This document shows, piece after piece, positions 1 to 8,298 of a DNA stretch of 64,000 bases. This stretch comes from Deinococcus peraridilitoris DSM 19664. Lineage in GTDB: Bacteria > Deinococcota > Deinococci > Deinococcales > Deinococcaceae. How positions within the stretch are numbered: the first letter of the stretch is position 1; each line of letters opens with the position of its first letter. The DNA lies in the NCBI RefSeq assembly GCF_000317835.1, contig NC_019793.1, positions 2,170,001 through 2,234,000 on the forward strand. The letters run 5' to 3'. The position numbers and the translations under genes are program-made. Below the pieces are notes generated by a model that was not told the origin of the DNA, made no database searches, and worked only from the letters and a program-made list of their open reading frames with translations.

Positions 1-742
1 GCGCCAGCGACAAGTTCAGCTGCACGTACTCCTCGTTGAGGTCGTCAAAGCCGCGCTGCTCACGCTCCTCCAGTGCGTACCCGCGCACCAGGCGCGCACC
101 CGCGAAGTTCTCCTGGGCGCGCGCCGCGATGTCGGAAAGCTTGGCCTGCGCTTCCTGAAAGCGCTGCGAGACACGGCGGCGCAACAGTGCGGCCACCACG
201 ATGAGGGCCGGCACGGCGACCGCGATCAATGCGCCCAGCGCGGGTTGCAGCGCCAGCATGCCGATCAGGGCACCCACGGCGATCAGGGTGACGCGGCTGC
301 CCATGTTGAAGCCCGGTCCCAGCACTTCGCGTACCGTCGCCAGGTCGCTGGTCATGAGGTTCATCAGGTCACCCGTGCGAGAGCGGTCGTAAAAAGCGCG
401 GTCGAGGGTGGTGAGGCGCGAGAACAGATCGTGACGCAGTTCGGCCTCAATCTGCCGTGAGGCCACGATCATCTGCCGGCGCTGCATCAGGTTGAAAACA
501 GCGGCGCTCAGCGCCAGCAGCGCAATGGTGAGGCCGTAGCGTCGCAATTCCCCATTTCCGGCCCCGCCGCTGCGCAGGGCGTCGATGGCCAGCGCCAGCA
601 CGCGCGGGGTCGCGGTGATGAAGAGGGCGGTCATGACGACCGCTACGGTGCCCAGCAGGTACTGCCGGGTGTGACGGCGCAGGTAAGGCGCGAGTTCGCT
701 CAGGACTTGCAGCAAGGGATCTCCGAAGTCGCAGTCTGGCAT
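1..742 (-). CDS. ABC transporter, N-terminal transmembrane part (cut by window edge)
   Basis: The minus strand is open from an ATG at 742 to base 1, about 247 codons, so only the N-terminal half is visible. It shows the type I exporter membrane domain: an N-terminal amphipathic stretch, helix pairs around residues 25-45 and 65-85, then the QRRQMIVASRQIEAELRHDL segment, which matches the coupling region of MsbA/LmrA-type half transporters (RxxLFxHLxxLdrxFfdrxRTGDLmsr pattern, here with SRTGDLMNLMTSDL). Two more hydrophobic helices follow. The nucleotide-binding domain with its Walker motifs must lie beyond the left edge. Family membership is clear; the exported substrate cannot be told. A weak GCGAGG precedes the ATG. 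Confidence 0.85.
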   Translation of the reverse strand, partial: MPDCDFGDPLLQVLSELAPYLRRHTRQYLLGTVAVVMTALFITATPRVLALAIDALRSGGAGNGELRRYGLTIALLALSAAVFNLMQRRQMIVASRQIEAELRHDLFSRLTTLDRAFYDRSRTGDLMNLMTSDLATVREVLGPGFNMGSRVTLIAVGALIGMLALQPALGALIAVAVPALIVVAALLRRRVSQRFQEAQAKLSDIAARAQENFAGARLVRGYALEEREQRGFDDLNEEYVQLNLSLA

Positions 743-975
743 ACCTCGCCGTGCGCGAGTGACGCCGCGCTTTCCTTTCGCGCCAGACGGCCAAGGCAGA
801 TGGCCTACGCTTTTTGACCCAGGCGCGTTGGATGGAAGCGCGCCACACTGGGGCATGTTCGAGCGTTGTTGCCCGAAAGTCACATGCTGACGGCCTGTCA
901 TCCTGCCCGCTCAGGCGCGCCCATAGAGACGCCCTCAGGGATGCTGGCCGCCTGGCCGGTCGGGCGGACCCGAGG

Positions 976-1704
976 GTGAGGCCCAGGCAGTCCTACACGA
1001 TCTGGTTTGCCCAGCGCACGGGAAGCACCCTGCTGTACGCCGCACTGGCCTCGACCGGGCTGGCTGGAAGACCCGGCGAGTGGCTACTGACCGATCAGGA
1101 CCAGAGCAGTGCTGGCCTGCCCGAACTGCAGGAGATCTGGCGGCGGGGAACGACGCCCAACGGCGTGTTCGGTGTGAAGTGCTCCTGGGACGGGCCACTC
1201 TTCGAGCAGTGGTTCGGGGTCTTCAGAAAAGCCAGCCCGCTTCCGCAGGACGCTTCACGCCCGGTCGTGTGGGACAGTGCTTTTCCAAACGGGAAGCACA
1301 TTTTCATGACGCGCCGCAACAAGGTGCGGCTGGCGGTGTCCTGGTGGAGGGCCATCGTTTCAGGCGAGTGGCACCGCGTGCATGGACAGCCACCCCTGCA
1401 GGCTGATCTTGCAGACCGCTACGATTTCGCGGCGATCCGCCACCTGCTGCTGGAAGCTGACCTTCGTGAAGCGGCTGTGCAGGAGTTCTTCTCGCAGGGT
1501 GACATCACGCCCCTCACCCTCGTGTACGAGGATTTCGTGGCGAACTACGAGGAGACGGTTCATCGCGTCCTTGACTTCCTGGATCTGGGCGAGGCGCCCG
1601 TCCTTCAGCCGCACTACGACCGAATCGCCGACGAGGTCGCAGAGGCGTGGGTGCAGCGCTTTCGGCAGGAGAGCCAGTCCGGCTGGACCAAACGCATCTG
1701 GTGA
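976..1704 (+). CDS. Stf0-type sulfotransferase
   Basis: 242 aa from a GTG at 976. The N-terminus reads QSYTIWFAQRTGSTLL, the PAPS 5'-phosphosulfate binding loop (RxGSTLL) of sulfotransferases, followed by LASTGLAGRPGEWL, very like the Stf0 trehalose-2-sulfotransferase family of actinobacteria. A later segment, HIFMTRRNKVRLAVSWWRA, fits the 3'-phosphate binding helix (Arg-x3-aromatic/Ser pattern), and VYEDFVANYEET matches the family's conserved YEDL region. Such enzymes move sulfate from PAPS to a sugar or glycolipid hydroxyl; the acceptor here is unknown. The frame is open upstream to an ATG at 814, but the extra 54 residues are Arg-rich and unlike the family. GTG 976 has CGAGG just before it. 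Confidence 0.75.
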   Translation: MRPRQSYTIWFAQRTGSTLLYAALASTGLAGRPGEWLLTDQDQSSAGLPELQEIWRRGTTPNGVFGVKCSWDGPLFEQWFGVFRKASPLPQDASRPVVWDSAFPNGKHIFMTRRNKVRLAVSWWRAIVSGEWHRVHGQPPLQADLADRYDFAAIRHLLLEADLREAAVQEFFSQGDITPLTLVYEDFVANYEETVHRVLDFLDLGEAPVLQPHYDRIADEVAEAWVQRFRQESQSGWTKRIW

Positions 1705-1764
1705 ACCTGCAGCAGATCTTCAGACAGCGTTTGCGAGACGCCCGCTTGGTGTACTCAGTGAAAC

Positions 1765-2316
1765 ATGACAGAAGAGAGCCACACCGGACAGAACGAAGTC
1801 GGACAGAACGCGACAGGGTTGCACACGCCTCGAGTGACCACTGAACGGTTACGGCGCTTCGCGCGCTGGCAGCTGCTGCTGGTCAGCGGCGTGGTGGGCG
1901 CGCTGACCGTGACCCTGCTGAACGAAAGCGTGCGCCGGGTGGTGCCGCACGCGCCGCGCATGGACGTCATCGGAGAGCGGGCGCTGAGCCGGACACTTGA
2001 CGCGGCCGGGCTAAAGCCGCCCCGTGGAAAGGCGCTGTACCGCTGGACGATGCTGGGTGACCTCGTGTCGAACTCGCTCTACTACGCCCTGGTGGGCCTG
2101 GGATCACCAGCCGGTGCCTTGCCCCGGGGTGGAGCGCTGGGCCTGGCGGCGGGTCTGGGCGCCGTCGTTCTGCCGCGTCCGCTGGGGTTGGGCCGTCAGC
2201 CGAATGAGCAGTCCCCGGTGACCCCGCTGCTGACGGTCGCCTGGTACCTGGCTGGAGGACTCTCGGCAGCGGCGGTCTACCGCTCGATGTCGCGGGCGGA
2301 AACCGGAAACGGCTGA
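1765..2316 (+). CDS. Hypothetical membrane protein
   Basis: 183 aa, not recognised. After a polar N-terminus of about 30 residues comes a hydrophobic helix (WQLLLVSGVVGALTVTLL, about 36-53), a basic linker with a VRRVVPHAPR stretch, then two weaker hydrophobic segments (about 95-135 and 152-165) rich in Gly and Ala. This suggests a three-helix inner-membrane protein. It follows the sulfotransferase by 60 nt in the same direction and may share its transcript. No ribosome binding site is obvious; a TGTACTCA box ends 7 nt before the ATG and could give a leaderless start. Confidence 0.6.
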   Translation: MTEESHTGQNEVGQNATGLHTPRVTTERLRRFARWQLLLVSGVVGALTVTLLNESVRRVVPHAPRMDVIGERALSRTLDAAGLKPPRGKALYRWTMLGDLVSNSLYYALVGLGSPAGALPRGGALGLAAGLGAVVLPRPLGLGRQPNEQSPVTPLLTVAWYLAGGLSAAAVYRSMSRAETGNG

Positions 2317-2718
2317 AATAACGGCGCGAAACCTGAAGTGCGAAGAGACTGGGAGTGCGACGCCTGAATGATGGCAAGCGTTGCCTGCCCAAATTGGCGT
2401 ACTTACGGTGGACCAAAACGGATCGGCGACAAGGGGTATTGATCCAGGCGTGTCTGGCGCCCCCGAAGCTCAACATCAAACGGCCCGACCCGCGCTGGGA
2501 TGAAGTGTCTACCGCTGGGCTCTGTGGTTCGCGGTTACTCTGAAACCGAACAAAAGTGCCCGCGCGCCGCTCGATGAGGATTTGACGTCACGGCGCCGGA
2601 GCGCTTCCGTTCCCCGACGCCGTGTGCAAGAATCCGCTTTGCCTGGCGCCGATGGGCGCACGCCGCGCCGATTGACGGCAGCCCCTTCCACTTCAAACTC
2701 CTTTCCCCGGTGCTTCTT
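2317..2718. other. Intergenic region, about 400 bp, nothing recognised
   Basis: Short open frames here on both strands have no signal sequence, domain or ribosome binding site and are composition-poor. No strong hairpin or repeat was seen. The last 30 bases form the leader of the MFS gene. Confidence 0.5.
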
Positions 2719-4050
2719 ATGTCCCACCCGTCAGGCGTCTCTTCCATCCTCGATTCGCGCCGCGTGCGCCGCACCATGCGCCTCTCTATCCTGGAAGGCA
2801 GCATCACGCAGCTGTTCCTGAACTGGACGACGGGCAGCGTACTGATCGGCTACATGCTGCACCTGGGTGCCGGACCGACCGAGCTGGCCCTGGTGGCGAG
2901 CGTGCCCCTGCTCGCGCAGGTGGTCAGTCCCTTCGTGGCGTCCCTGGCGGCCTCGCTGGGAGGACGCAAGCTGTTGACCGTCCTGCTGGCCGTGATCGGG
3001 CGTGGCCTGTGGGTGCTGGCCGCGCTGCTGCCGCTGCTCGCTTTGCCCCCAGAGTGGCAGGGCGGTGCGCTGGTGGCGTTGGTGGCGCTGTCCAGCGTGT
3101 TCCAGGCCGGCAACGGCACACTGTGGTCCGCCTGGATGGGGGACGTGGTGCCCGAGCAGGAACGCGGTCGTTACTTTGGCTTGCGAGCAGGCGTGCTGGG
3201 CGTGGTCGGCATGCTGGGCAACCTGGTCGCGGGGTTTTTCCTCGACCGTCTGCCGGCGCCCTTCAACTTCCAGGTGGTGCTGGCCGTGGCGGTGCTCGCC
3301 TCGCTGATCGGTGCGGCCCTCTACCTGCTGCACGACGAACCCCCCATGCACGCCGTGAAGGCCGACCTTCGGCGCACCCTCAGTGCGCCGTGGCGCGAAA
3401 CCAATTTTCGCCGTTTTCTGTCCTTCACACTGTTCTGGCACTTCGCGGTGATGCTGGCCGCTCCGTTCGTGTTTCCGTATTTTCTGCAGGAGCTGCGGCT
3501 GACGTTCACGCAGGTGGCCGTCTGGTCGGCGATCGCCTCGACCTGCGCGCTGGGCACCAGCTGGTGGTGGGGCCGGGTGGCAGACGCCATCGGCAACAAG
3601 ACCGTGCTGCGCTTCGGCACGGTGCTGGCGGGCGTTGGCCTGCCCGGAACCTGGATTTTGGCCGGCCTGAGCGGGCGCATCGAATTCATCTGGCTCAGTG
3701 CGGTGCTGGACGCCTTCGCCTGGGGCGCCATCGGCCCGGCCATCTTCAACCTCGCGCTGGGCAGCGCCCCGCGCGAGGAGCGCACGGCCTTTTTTGCCAT
3801 GTTCAGCCTTGCCAGCGGCCTGGCCGGCTGTCTGGGTGGCCTGATCGCCGGGCCGCTGCTGGCCGGCTTTCTGCCCCTGGTCTGGAAAACGCCGTATTTC
3901 ACCTGGACGGGTTATCACACGCTGTTCGCCCTGTCCGGCCTGGCGCGCGCTCAGGCCTGGGTGCTGCTGCGCCGGGTCGAGGAGCCGGGCGCGATCCGGG
4001 TGCGCGAAGCCGCGCGCGCCACGCGGCTTCGCTGGACCGGACGAAGCTGA
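2719..4050 (+). CDS. MFS transporter
   Basis: 443 aa with 11-12 hydrophobic segments spread evenly along the chain, as in major facilitator transporters. The first half carries SLGGRKLLTVLLAVIGRGLW in the loop 2-3 position (a degenerate G-x3-D/G-R-R/K motif A) and PEQERGRYFGLRAG after helix 4-5, a typical MFS cytoplasmic loop. The second half repeats it with WGRVADAIGNKTVLRFG (motif A again), which supports the internal two-fold repeat. REERTAFFAMFSLASG is the matching helix 10 entry. The substrate cannot be told. ATG 2719 is preferred over an in-frame GTG three codons upstream; neither has a strong ribosome binding site. Confidence 0.85.
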   Translation: MSHPSGVSSILDSRRVRRTMRLSILEGSITQLFLNWTTGSVLIGYMLHLGAGPTELALVASVPLLAQVVSPFVASLAASLGGRKLLTVLLAVIGRGLWVLAALLPLLALPPEWQGGALVALVALSSVFQAGNGTLWSAWMGDVVPEQERGRYFGLRAGVLGVVGMLGNLVAGFFLDRLPAPFNFQVVLAVAVLASLIGAALYLLHDEPPMHAVKADLRRTLSAPWRETNFRRFLSFTLFWHFAVMLAAPFVFPYFLQELRLTFTQVAVWSAIASTCALGTSWWWGRVADAIGNKTVLRFGTVLAGVGLPGTWILAGLSGRIEFIWLSAVLDAFAWGAIGPAIFNLALGSAPREERTAFFAMFSLASGLAGCLGGLIAGPLLAGFLPLVWKTPYFTWTGYHTLFALSGLARAQAWVLLRRVEEPGAIRVREAARATRLRWTGRS

Positions 4051-4171
4051 ACTCTCCCGTACCCTGGTTGGATGGCAGCTGATTTTTCGCTGCTGCAATC
4101 CAAGCGCCCTCCACTTGCGTAAGAGCAAGGTGAGAAACGCGAGGCGGCGACACCGTTTCTCCGGGGTGCTT

Positions 4172-5446
4172 ATGTTGGCAGAATCACAGCTGGCCAATTT
4201 GTATTTCAGGACAGGCGCAGCCCTGGGTGAAACCCTGATGGGCATCAAGCGGCGGGGACAGCATGGAGTGCTCGACGTGCAACTCGGTGGTCAGCTCCGC
4301 ACCTGCCTTGCCTTCGAGCGTGGCCGGTTGAGTGCGGTCGACAGCCCGCTGCTTTTTCCGTGGAGCGTGAGTTTGCAACGCGGCCGTGTGAATGCCCGCG
4401 CCATCGAGAGGGCTCAGACGGTGTCAAGCAGTGCACTGGAGATGCTGCGCACCCTGGAGCGTGACGGACACGTTTCGCGCGATGACCTGGCCCGCCTCGC
4501 ACGCGAGCGGGTCCTGATGGCGCTGCTACCGCTGGTGCGCGCCCAGGACAGCCGTCTGCGGTTCACGGTGGCCGCGCCGCACCGCAACCTGCCGCGTCCC
4601 GGCGTGCTCGCCACCGAACTGCTGGCCGACGCCGACGAGCGGCTGGCCCGGCTGGACGGACTGGAAGCGGCCTTGCAGCCCCACCAGCGCTGCCGTCTGA
4701 CGAGCGGCGCAACCGTGGTGCCCGAATCGCTGCAAGGCTTACCCGAGCAGCACTGGAATGTGCTGACGCTCTTGTCCGAAGGGTTGACGCTGGCCGAAGT
4801 GGCGCGGCGGGCGGTGTTGCCCTGGGACGAACTGACCCTCAGTGTCCGGCGGCTGGAGCGGCGAGGCTTTATTCGGGTGGAGGCGAGTTCGTTCGCGCCG
4901 CGCGCCGGGGTGCGCCTTGTGCCCGGCGATTTCGCGCCGCACTTCACCCTGCCGGACGTGTCCGGGCGCCCGGTCTCGCTGAGCGCCTACCGGCACGGCA
5001 AGCTGCTGCTGACCTTCAACCGTCAGGCCGGTTGTGCCTTCTGCAATCCGCGCACCCAGCGGCTGATCGAAGCTTATCCGGTGCTGCGCGCGGCGGGCGT
5101 GGAAGTGCTCAGCGTGTTCGGCTCGACCGTCGAGGCCCTGCAGGCCCACGTCGGGCAACTGCAGCCCCCGTTCACGCTGCTGAGCGATCCGCACGACACC
5201 TCGCACGCCGAGTATGGCGTCGGGTACTCTCTGCTGGGTTTTCTCGATCCACGCAACCTGCCCACCATGTTGCGCGGTGTGCGCATGCCGACCTTTGGCC
5301 GGGCGACCGATGGAGAACTGCTGCGGATGCCCGCCGAATTCCTGATCGGCCCTGGCCTGCGAATCGAGCGCGCCCATTACAATGCTTACGCGGCGGATTT
5401 TCTGCCGATCGAGGACATTCTCGGGTGGGGACGCGCGGGAAGCTGA
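4172..5446 (+). CDS. DUF4388-like / AhpC-TSA peroxiredoxin-like fusion protein
   Basis: 424 aa from ATG 4172, which follows GGGGTG at good spacing. Residues about 1-130 look like a DUF4388/PATAN-type domain (ALGETLMGIKRRGQHGVLDV, then LAFERGRLSAVDSP), a fold seen with response regulators and gliding proteins. Residues 130-245 contain helical, winged-helix-like sequence (LLSEGLTLAEVARRAVLPWD). Residues about 250-424 are a thioredoxin-fold peroxiredoxin-like domain (PGDFAPHFTLPDVSGRPVSL, then RQAGCAFCNPRTQRL) with C288 and C291 as a CxxC redox pair. The C-terminal domain probably reduces or senses a peroxide or disulfide. The N-terminal domain suggests signalling or protein contact instead of plain detoxification. 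Domain names are from pattern recognition; the fusion itself is direct from the continuous frame. Confidence 0.7.
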   Translation: MLAESQLANLYFRTGAALGETLMGIKRRGQHGVLDVQLGGQLRTCLAFERGRLSAVDSPLLFPWSVSLQRGRVNARAIERAQTVSSSALEMLRTLERDGHVSRDDLARLARERVLMALLPLVRAQDSRLRFTVAAPHRNLPRPGVLATELLADADERLARLDGLEAALQPHQRCRLTSGATVVPESLQGLPEQHWNVLTLLSEGLTLAEVARRAVLPWDELTLSVRRLERRGFIRVEASSFAPRAGVRLVPGDFAPHFTLPDVSGRPVSLSAYRHGKLLLTFNRQAGCAFCNPRTQRLIEAYPVLRAAGVEVLSVFGSTVEALQAHVGQLQPPFTLLSDPHDTSHAEYGVGYSLLGFLDPRNLPTMLRGVRMPTFGRATDGELLRMPAEFLIGPGLRIERAHYNAYAADFLPIEDILGWGRAGS

Positions 5447-5517
5447 AGCCCTGAGACTCTCAGCTCAATGAACGCGCACTTGTCCGGGCCGGGCGCAGGC
5501 TGCACAATGACCTCCTG

Positions 5518-6063
5518 ATGGTCGCCAAGCGCGAAGAACAGCGGGCGCACGACGAGGAGTGGCTCAGCACGCACGAACTCAAGCAGCGCGGCTGGACGGC
5601 CACGCTTGTTCGTGATTTTCTGGGCCCGCACGACGCCACCCGCCCGAACCTGATGCGCCTGGGCAGTCGGCGGCGCCTGCCTCCGGTCAAGCTGTACCGG
5701 CGCGAACGCGTGGACGAGGTTGAATCGGAAGAGGATTTTCTGGTGGCGCAGGGCCGCGCGATGGACGCCCGCGACCGTGCCGAGCGGGCGCGCGCTTCAC
5801 GTGTTCGCGCCCAGGAATTGCAGATCGAGTCATTCGTGAACGCCTGGAATCCGGTCATTTCACCCGTGGCGGTGCGGCGCGGTGCCAAACACAAGGCCTT
5901 CGCCGCCCACGAGGAATTGCTGCGCGCCGTGCAGTCCCAGGCCAGCACCCAGCTGGCGGGTCTGTCACGCCGCCAGCAGCTGACGCTCGCGCAGCGGCTG
6001 CGCGAAAAGTACCAGCAGGCGCTGGCGCGAGCCTACCCGTGGCTGGAGGCAGGCGGTGAATGA
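5518..6063 (+). CDS. Hypothetical protein, helical, charged
   Basis: 181 aa, unrecognised. It is strongly charged (Arg, Glu, Gln) and predicted helical. The N-terminus (EEWLSTHELKQRGWTATLVRDFL) resembles the opening of bacterial helix-turn-helix-like proteins that pair with short basic substrates, and RRRLPPVKLYRRERVDEVE is followed by a long charged helix (about 85-110). A second helical region occupies the C-terminal third. No signal peptide or membrane segment is present, so it is probably cytosolic. It follows the peroxiredoxin fusion by 71 nt. A nucleic-acid role is only a guess from the basic character. Confidence 0.6.
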   Translation: MVAKREEQRAHDEEWLSTHELKQRGWTATLVRDFLGPHDATRPNLMRLGSRRRLPPVKLYRRERVDEVESEEDFLVAQGRAMDARDRAERARASRVRAQELQIESFVNAWNPVISPVAVRRGAKHKAFAAHEELLRAVQSQASTQLAGLSRRQQLTLAQRLREKYQQALARAYPWLEAGGE

Positions 6064-6111
6064 TTTCTGCGCCTGGCAGGCTGACGCTTTCTTAGGACGG
6101 GGCCTTTCCGG

Positions 6112-6681
6112 ATGAGCGGCGAAAGTCCGTCCTCCGTGTTCCAGGCTGCGCAGGCGGCGCTTGAGGCAGGAGACTGGGAGCGCTTCTTTGCCTGCCTGTC
6201 CGACCACGACCTGCGCCTGCTGGCCCGCAACAGCCTGCTGAGCCTGTGGGACGACGAGCAGCTCCCGGCGCTGCTGCACCGGCACGCCATTCCGGCGGAG
6301 CTGTCCGGCCACTTTACGATGTCACTGACGTTGCTGGTGGCCCACGCCGAGCGGCGAGGCAGGGCGAAGTACGATGGCGGACAGCAGCGGCGTCTGGTGG
6401 GCGAAGTCGACCGGTCGTGCAAGGCGATGCTCAGAGCGGTCCCCGACCTGGCCGGATTCACGGCCGCACTGGAGCGGCTGGGCCGGGCATGCGGGCGAGG
6501 CGGTTCGGTCAGTTCGAGCCTGTTTCTGGGAGAGGAGCTGCGCGAGGTGCTGGTGCAGGGCGCGCGGGCCTGGGGACGGCGCATGGAAGGCGGTATGTGG
6601 GGTGAGGACCTCGGCTTCGTGCGCCAGAAAAACGGATGGCGGATTCGCCTGCGTGCCCGTCATCCGGGCTGCACGTCCTGA
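6112..6681 (+). CDS. Hypothetical protein
   Basis: 189 aa, unrecognised. It opens with a short helical repeat (SSVFQAAQAALEAGDWERFFACL), then LSDHDLRLLARNSLLSLW, and ends in a small beta segment (WGEDLGFVRQKNGWRIRLRA) that reads like the last strands of an NTF2/SnoaL-like fold or a limited-exposure wing. It lies 48 nt after the previous hypothetical gene and probably shares its transcript. The terminator at 6789-6817 ends this group. No signal peptide. Confidence 0.6.
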   Translation: MSGESPSSVFQAAQAALEAGDWERFFACLSDHDLRLLARNSLLSLWDDEQLPALLHRHAIPAELSGHFTMSLTLLVAHAERRGRAKYDGGQQRRLVGEVDRSCKAMLRAVPDLAGFTAALERLGRACGRGGSVSSSLFLGEELREVLVQGARAWGRRMEGGMWGEDLGFVRQKNGWRIRLRARHPGCTS

Positions 6682-6788
6682 CGGGTGTTGCCCCGGGCCT
6701 TCATCGTGTTTGTAAGAGTTTCGTCAGACCTCGGGGCTTAACGTGAACGGTGAAAGGCGGTTCTCCTCCACGACGTCCCTCCGCCTGA

Positions 6789-6817
6789 GAAGCCCGGCAC
6801 CGAACGTGCCGGGCTTC
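6789..6817 (+). terminator. Rho-independent terminator
   Basis: Perfect 12-bp inverted repeat GAAGCCCGGCAC / GTGCCGGGCTTC around a 5-nt loop, followed by TTGCTGT. It closes the plus-strand gene group ending at 6681. The next gene's -35 box starts immediately after it. Confidence 0.8.
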
Positions 6818-6845
6818 TTGCTGTCCCGTGCGGGTCGCGTAGCAT
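6818..6845 (+). promoter_or_regulatory. Promoter of the nucleotidyltransferase gene (leaderless type)
   Basis: TTGCTG (6818-6823), a 16-bp spacer and TAGCAT (6840-6845), then 5 nt to the ATG at 6851. A transcript starting at or near the A of ATG would be leaderless, a common arrangement in Deinococcus. This supports the start at 6851 over longer upstream frames. Confidence 0.55.
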
Positions 6846-6850
6846 GCAGC

Positions 6851-7666
6851 ATGACCGATACGGCTTTTTCGGGCGCCTTGCTGTGGCCGCACCACCAACG
6901 AACCGTCGAGCGCCTCGTGCGGCGCTTCGAGCACGATCCACGCTTCGAGGCGCTCTTGGTCGGCGGTTCACTCGTCAAAGGCTTCGGACGGGAGGATTCC
7001 GACGTGGACATCATGCTGATCGCCACGCCCGACGAGTTCCGTCAGCGTCAGGCACGCGGCGACTACAGCTACTTCTCCGAAGAGGAATGCGATTACGCCG
7101 GGGGATACGTTGACGGCAAGATTCTCGACCTGGCGTTTCTGCAGGACGTGGCCCGGCGCGGCAGCGAACCTGCCCGCGCTGCTTTTGTCGGCGCCTACCC
7201 CGCCTTTTCCCGCCTGCCAGACCTGGAAAGGCTGCTGCAGCGCATCACCGCCTATCCGGACGACGAACGGCCGGAAAAGATGCGCGCTTTTTACGGTCAC
7301 GTCCTGATCATGAACTGGTATGTTGGAGAAGCCGAGAAACGCGGTGACCTGTACCTGCTGCGCCACACCAGCACTGAGCTCGCGCTCTATGCCGGGCGGC
7401 TCTTTCTGGCGCACAACCGCATCCTGTATCCCTACCACAAGTGGTTCATGCGCCGTCTGCAGCAGGCGCCCGACAAACCGGCCGACCTCACGTCGCGTCT
7501 GGAACAACTTCTTGCCACGCCCTCACGCGAAACGGCGCAGGCCCTGCTGGAATGCGTGAACGGTTTTCAGGACTGGGGAATGGATTTCGGTGATGCGACG
7601 CGTTACTTTCTGGAGAACCGCGAGTGGAACTGGCGGGAACTGCGCACGCCGCTGGAAGACCGCTGA
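6851..7666 (+). CDS. Nucleotidyltransferase-domain protein
   Basis: 271 aa. The N-terminal third has the polymerase-beta-type nucleotidyltransferase signature GGSLVKGFGREDSDVDIM (G-S-x-x-x-G-x-x-x-x-S-D-x-D), where the two Asp residues bind the metal, at about residues 36-53. The rest is helical (LYLLRHTSTELALYAGRLFLAHNRILYPYHKWF), as in the substrate-binding helical domains of KNTase-like and DUF4037-like proteins. Such enzymes transfer an NMP to a small molecule or protein. The substrate is unknown; antibiotic adenylylation is possible, but nothing specific shows it. The start is set by the leaderless promoter ending 5 nt upstream. Confidence 0.75.
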   Translation: MTDTAFSGALLWPHHQRTVERLVRRFEHDPRFEALLVGGSLVKGFGREDSDVDIMLIATPDEFRQRQARGDYSYFSEEECDYAGGYVDGKILDLAFLQDVARRGSEPARAAFVGAYPAFSRLPDLERLLQRITAYPDDERPEKMRAFYGHVLIMNWYVGEAEKRGDLYLLRHTSTELALYAGRLFLAHNRILYPYHKWFMRRLQQAPDKPADLTSRLEQLLATPSRETAQALLECVNGFQDWGMDFGDATRYFLENREWNWRELRTPLEDR

Positions 7667-7718
7667 CGTCTTGTGACCGTCAGGGGAGTGTGGCGCACCC
7701 CGCGGGACCGGGCGAGTG

Positions 7719-8267
7719 TCAGCGTCGAACGCGCGACGTGCAGACGTCGACGGGAAGGCGGCGCCCAGACTCGTCAAGCAGCTGTTCGAGCGGCACGCCA
7801 TCGACGAAAAAGCAGGCCGCCCGCACCGAGGGAAACTGCCGGGCGGTCGCCTGAAGCTGCCCGGTCACCCGTGGATAATCACACACCCCACCCAGCACCA
7901 ACTGGCCGGACAAACGAACGACGGCATTCCCGCCACGCAGATCGATGCGTTCCACCCGGAGAGAGGAGCGCTCAAACACGTTGTACACCTTTGGTGAAGA
8001 AGGGCGCGATTCGAGCAGGGCCGTCAGTGCCGCGCGCAGGGGTGTGCGCGTAAAGGGCAGCGTCCGCGATAGGGATACAAGCCGGTCTCCGCAGCCGATC
8101 TGCTTCCCCGGTCCGTTACCCATCGCGGTCAGATAGAGCTTTACTGCGGTTGTGGCCTGGGCAGATGCCGTGACTCCTGCAAGCAGGGTCAGCAGGGCCA
8201 GCAGTCGGCGTAATCGGTCAGTCACACCCTCATGGTAGGCGCTGCCGCGTCTGGCCGGTTCGTGCAT
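7719..8267 (-). CDS. Secreted GerMN-domain protein
   Basis: Up to 182 aa. A basic N-terminus is followed by the hydrophobic stretch RLLALLTLLAGVTASAQA, a Sec signal peptide with an AxA cleavage site. The mature part (TTAVKLYLTAMGNGP..., then TPLRAALTALLESRP, then VVRLSGQLVLGGVCDYPRV) matches the GerMN fold of GerM-type proteins: a beta strand, the 'tplraAlraLL' helix, then beta strands. These are exported and often act in envelope or spore-like processes. In non-sporulating bacteria the role is unknown. The ATG at 8267 has AAGGAGG only 2 nt upstream; a GTG at 8225 would give a more compact signal peptide, so the exact start is open. Confidence 0.7.
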   Translation of the reverse strand: MHEPARRGSAYHEGVTDRLRRLLALLTLLAGVTASAQATTAVKLYLTAMGNGPGKQIGCGDRLVSLSRTLPFTRTPLRAALTALLESRPSSPKVYNVFERSSLRVERIDLRGGNAVVRLSGQLVLGGVCDYPRVTGQLQATARQFPSVRAACFFVDGVPLEQLLDESGRRLPVDVCTSRVRR

Positions 8268-8298
8268 AGCCTCCTTCGGCCAGGCTCGGCTTTGACCT

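Noticed and set aside
2731..4248. Long minus-strand open frame opposite the MFS gene
   Set aside because: It is the antisense shadow of a clear MFS transporter; the product is rich in Gln, His and Gly with no domain, typical for GC-rich antisense frames.
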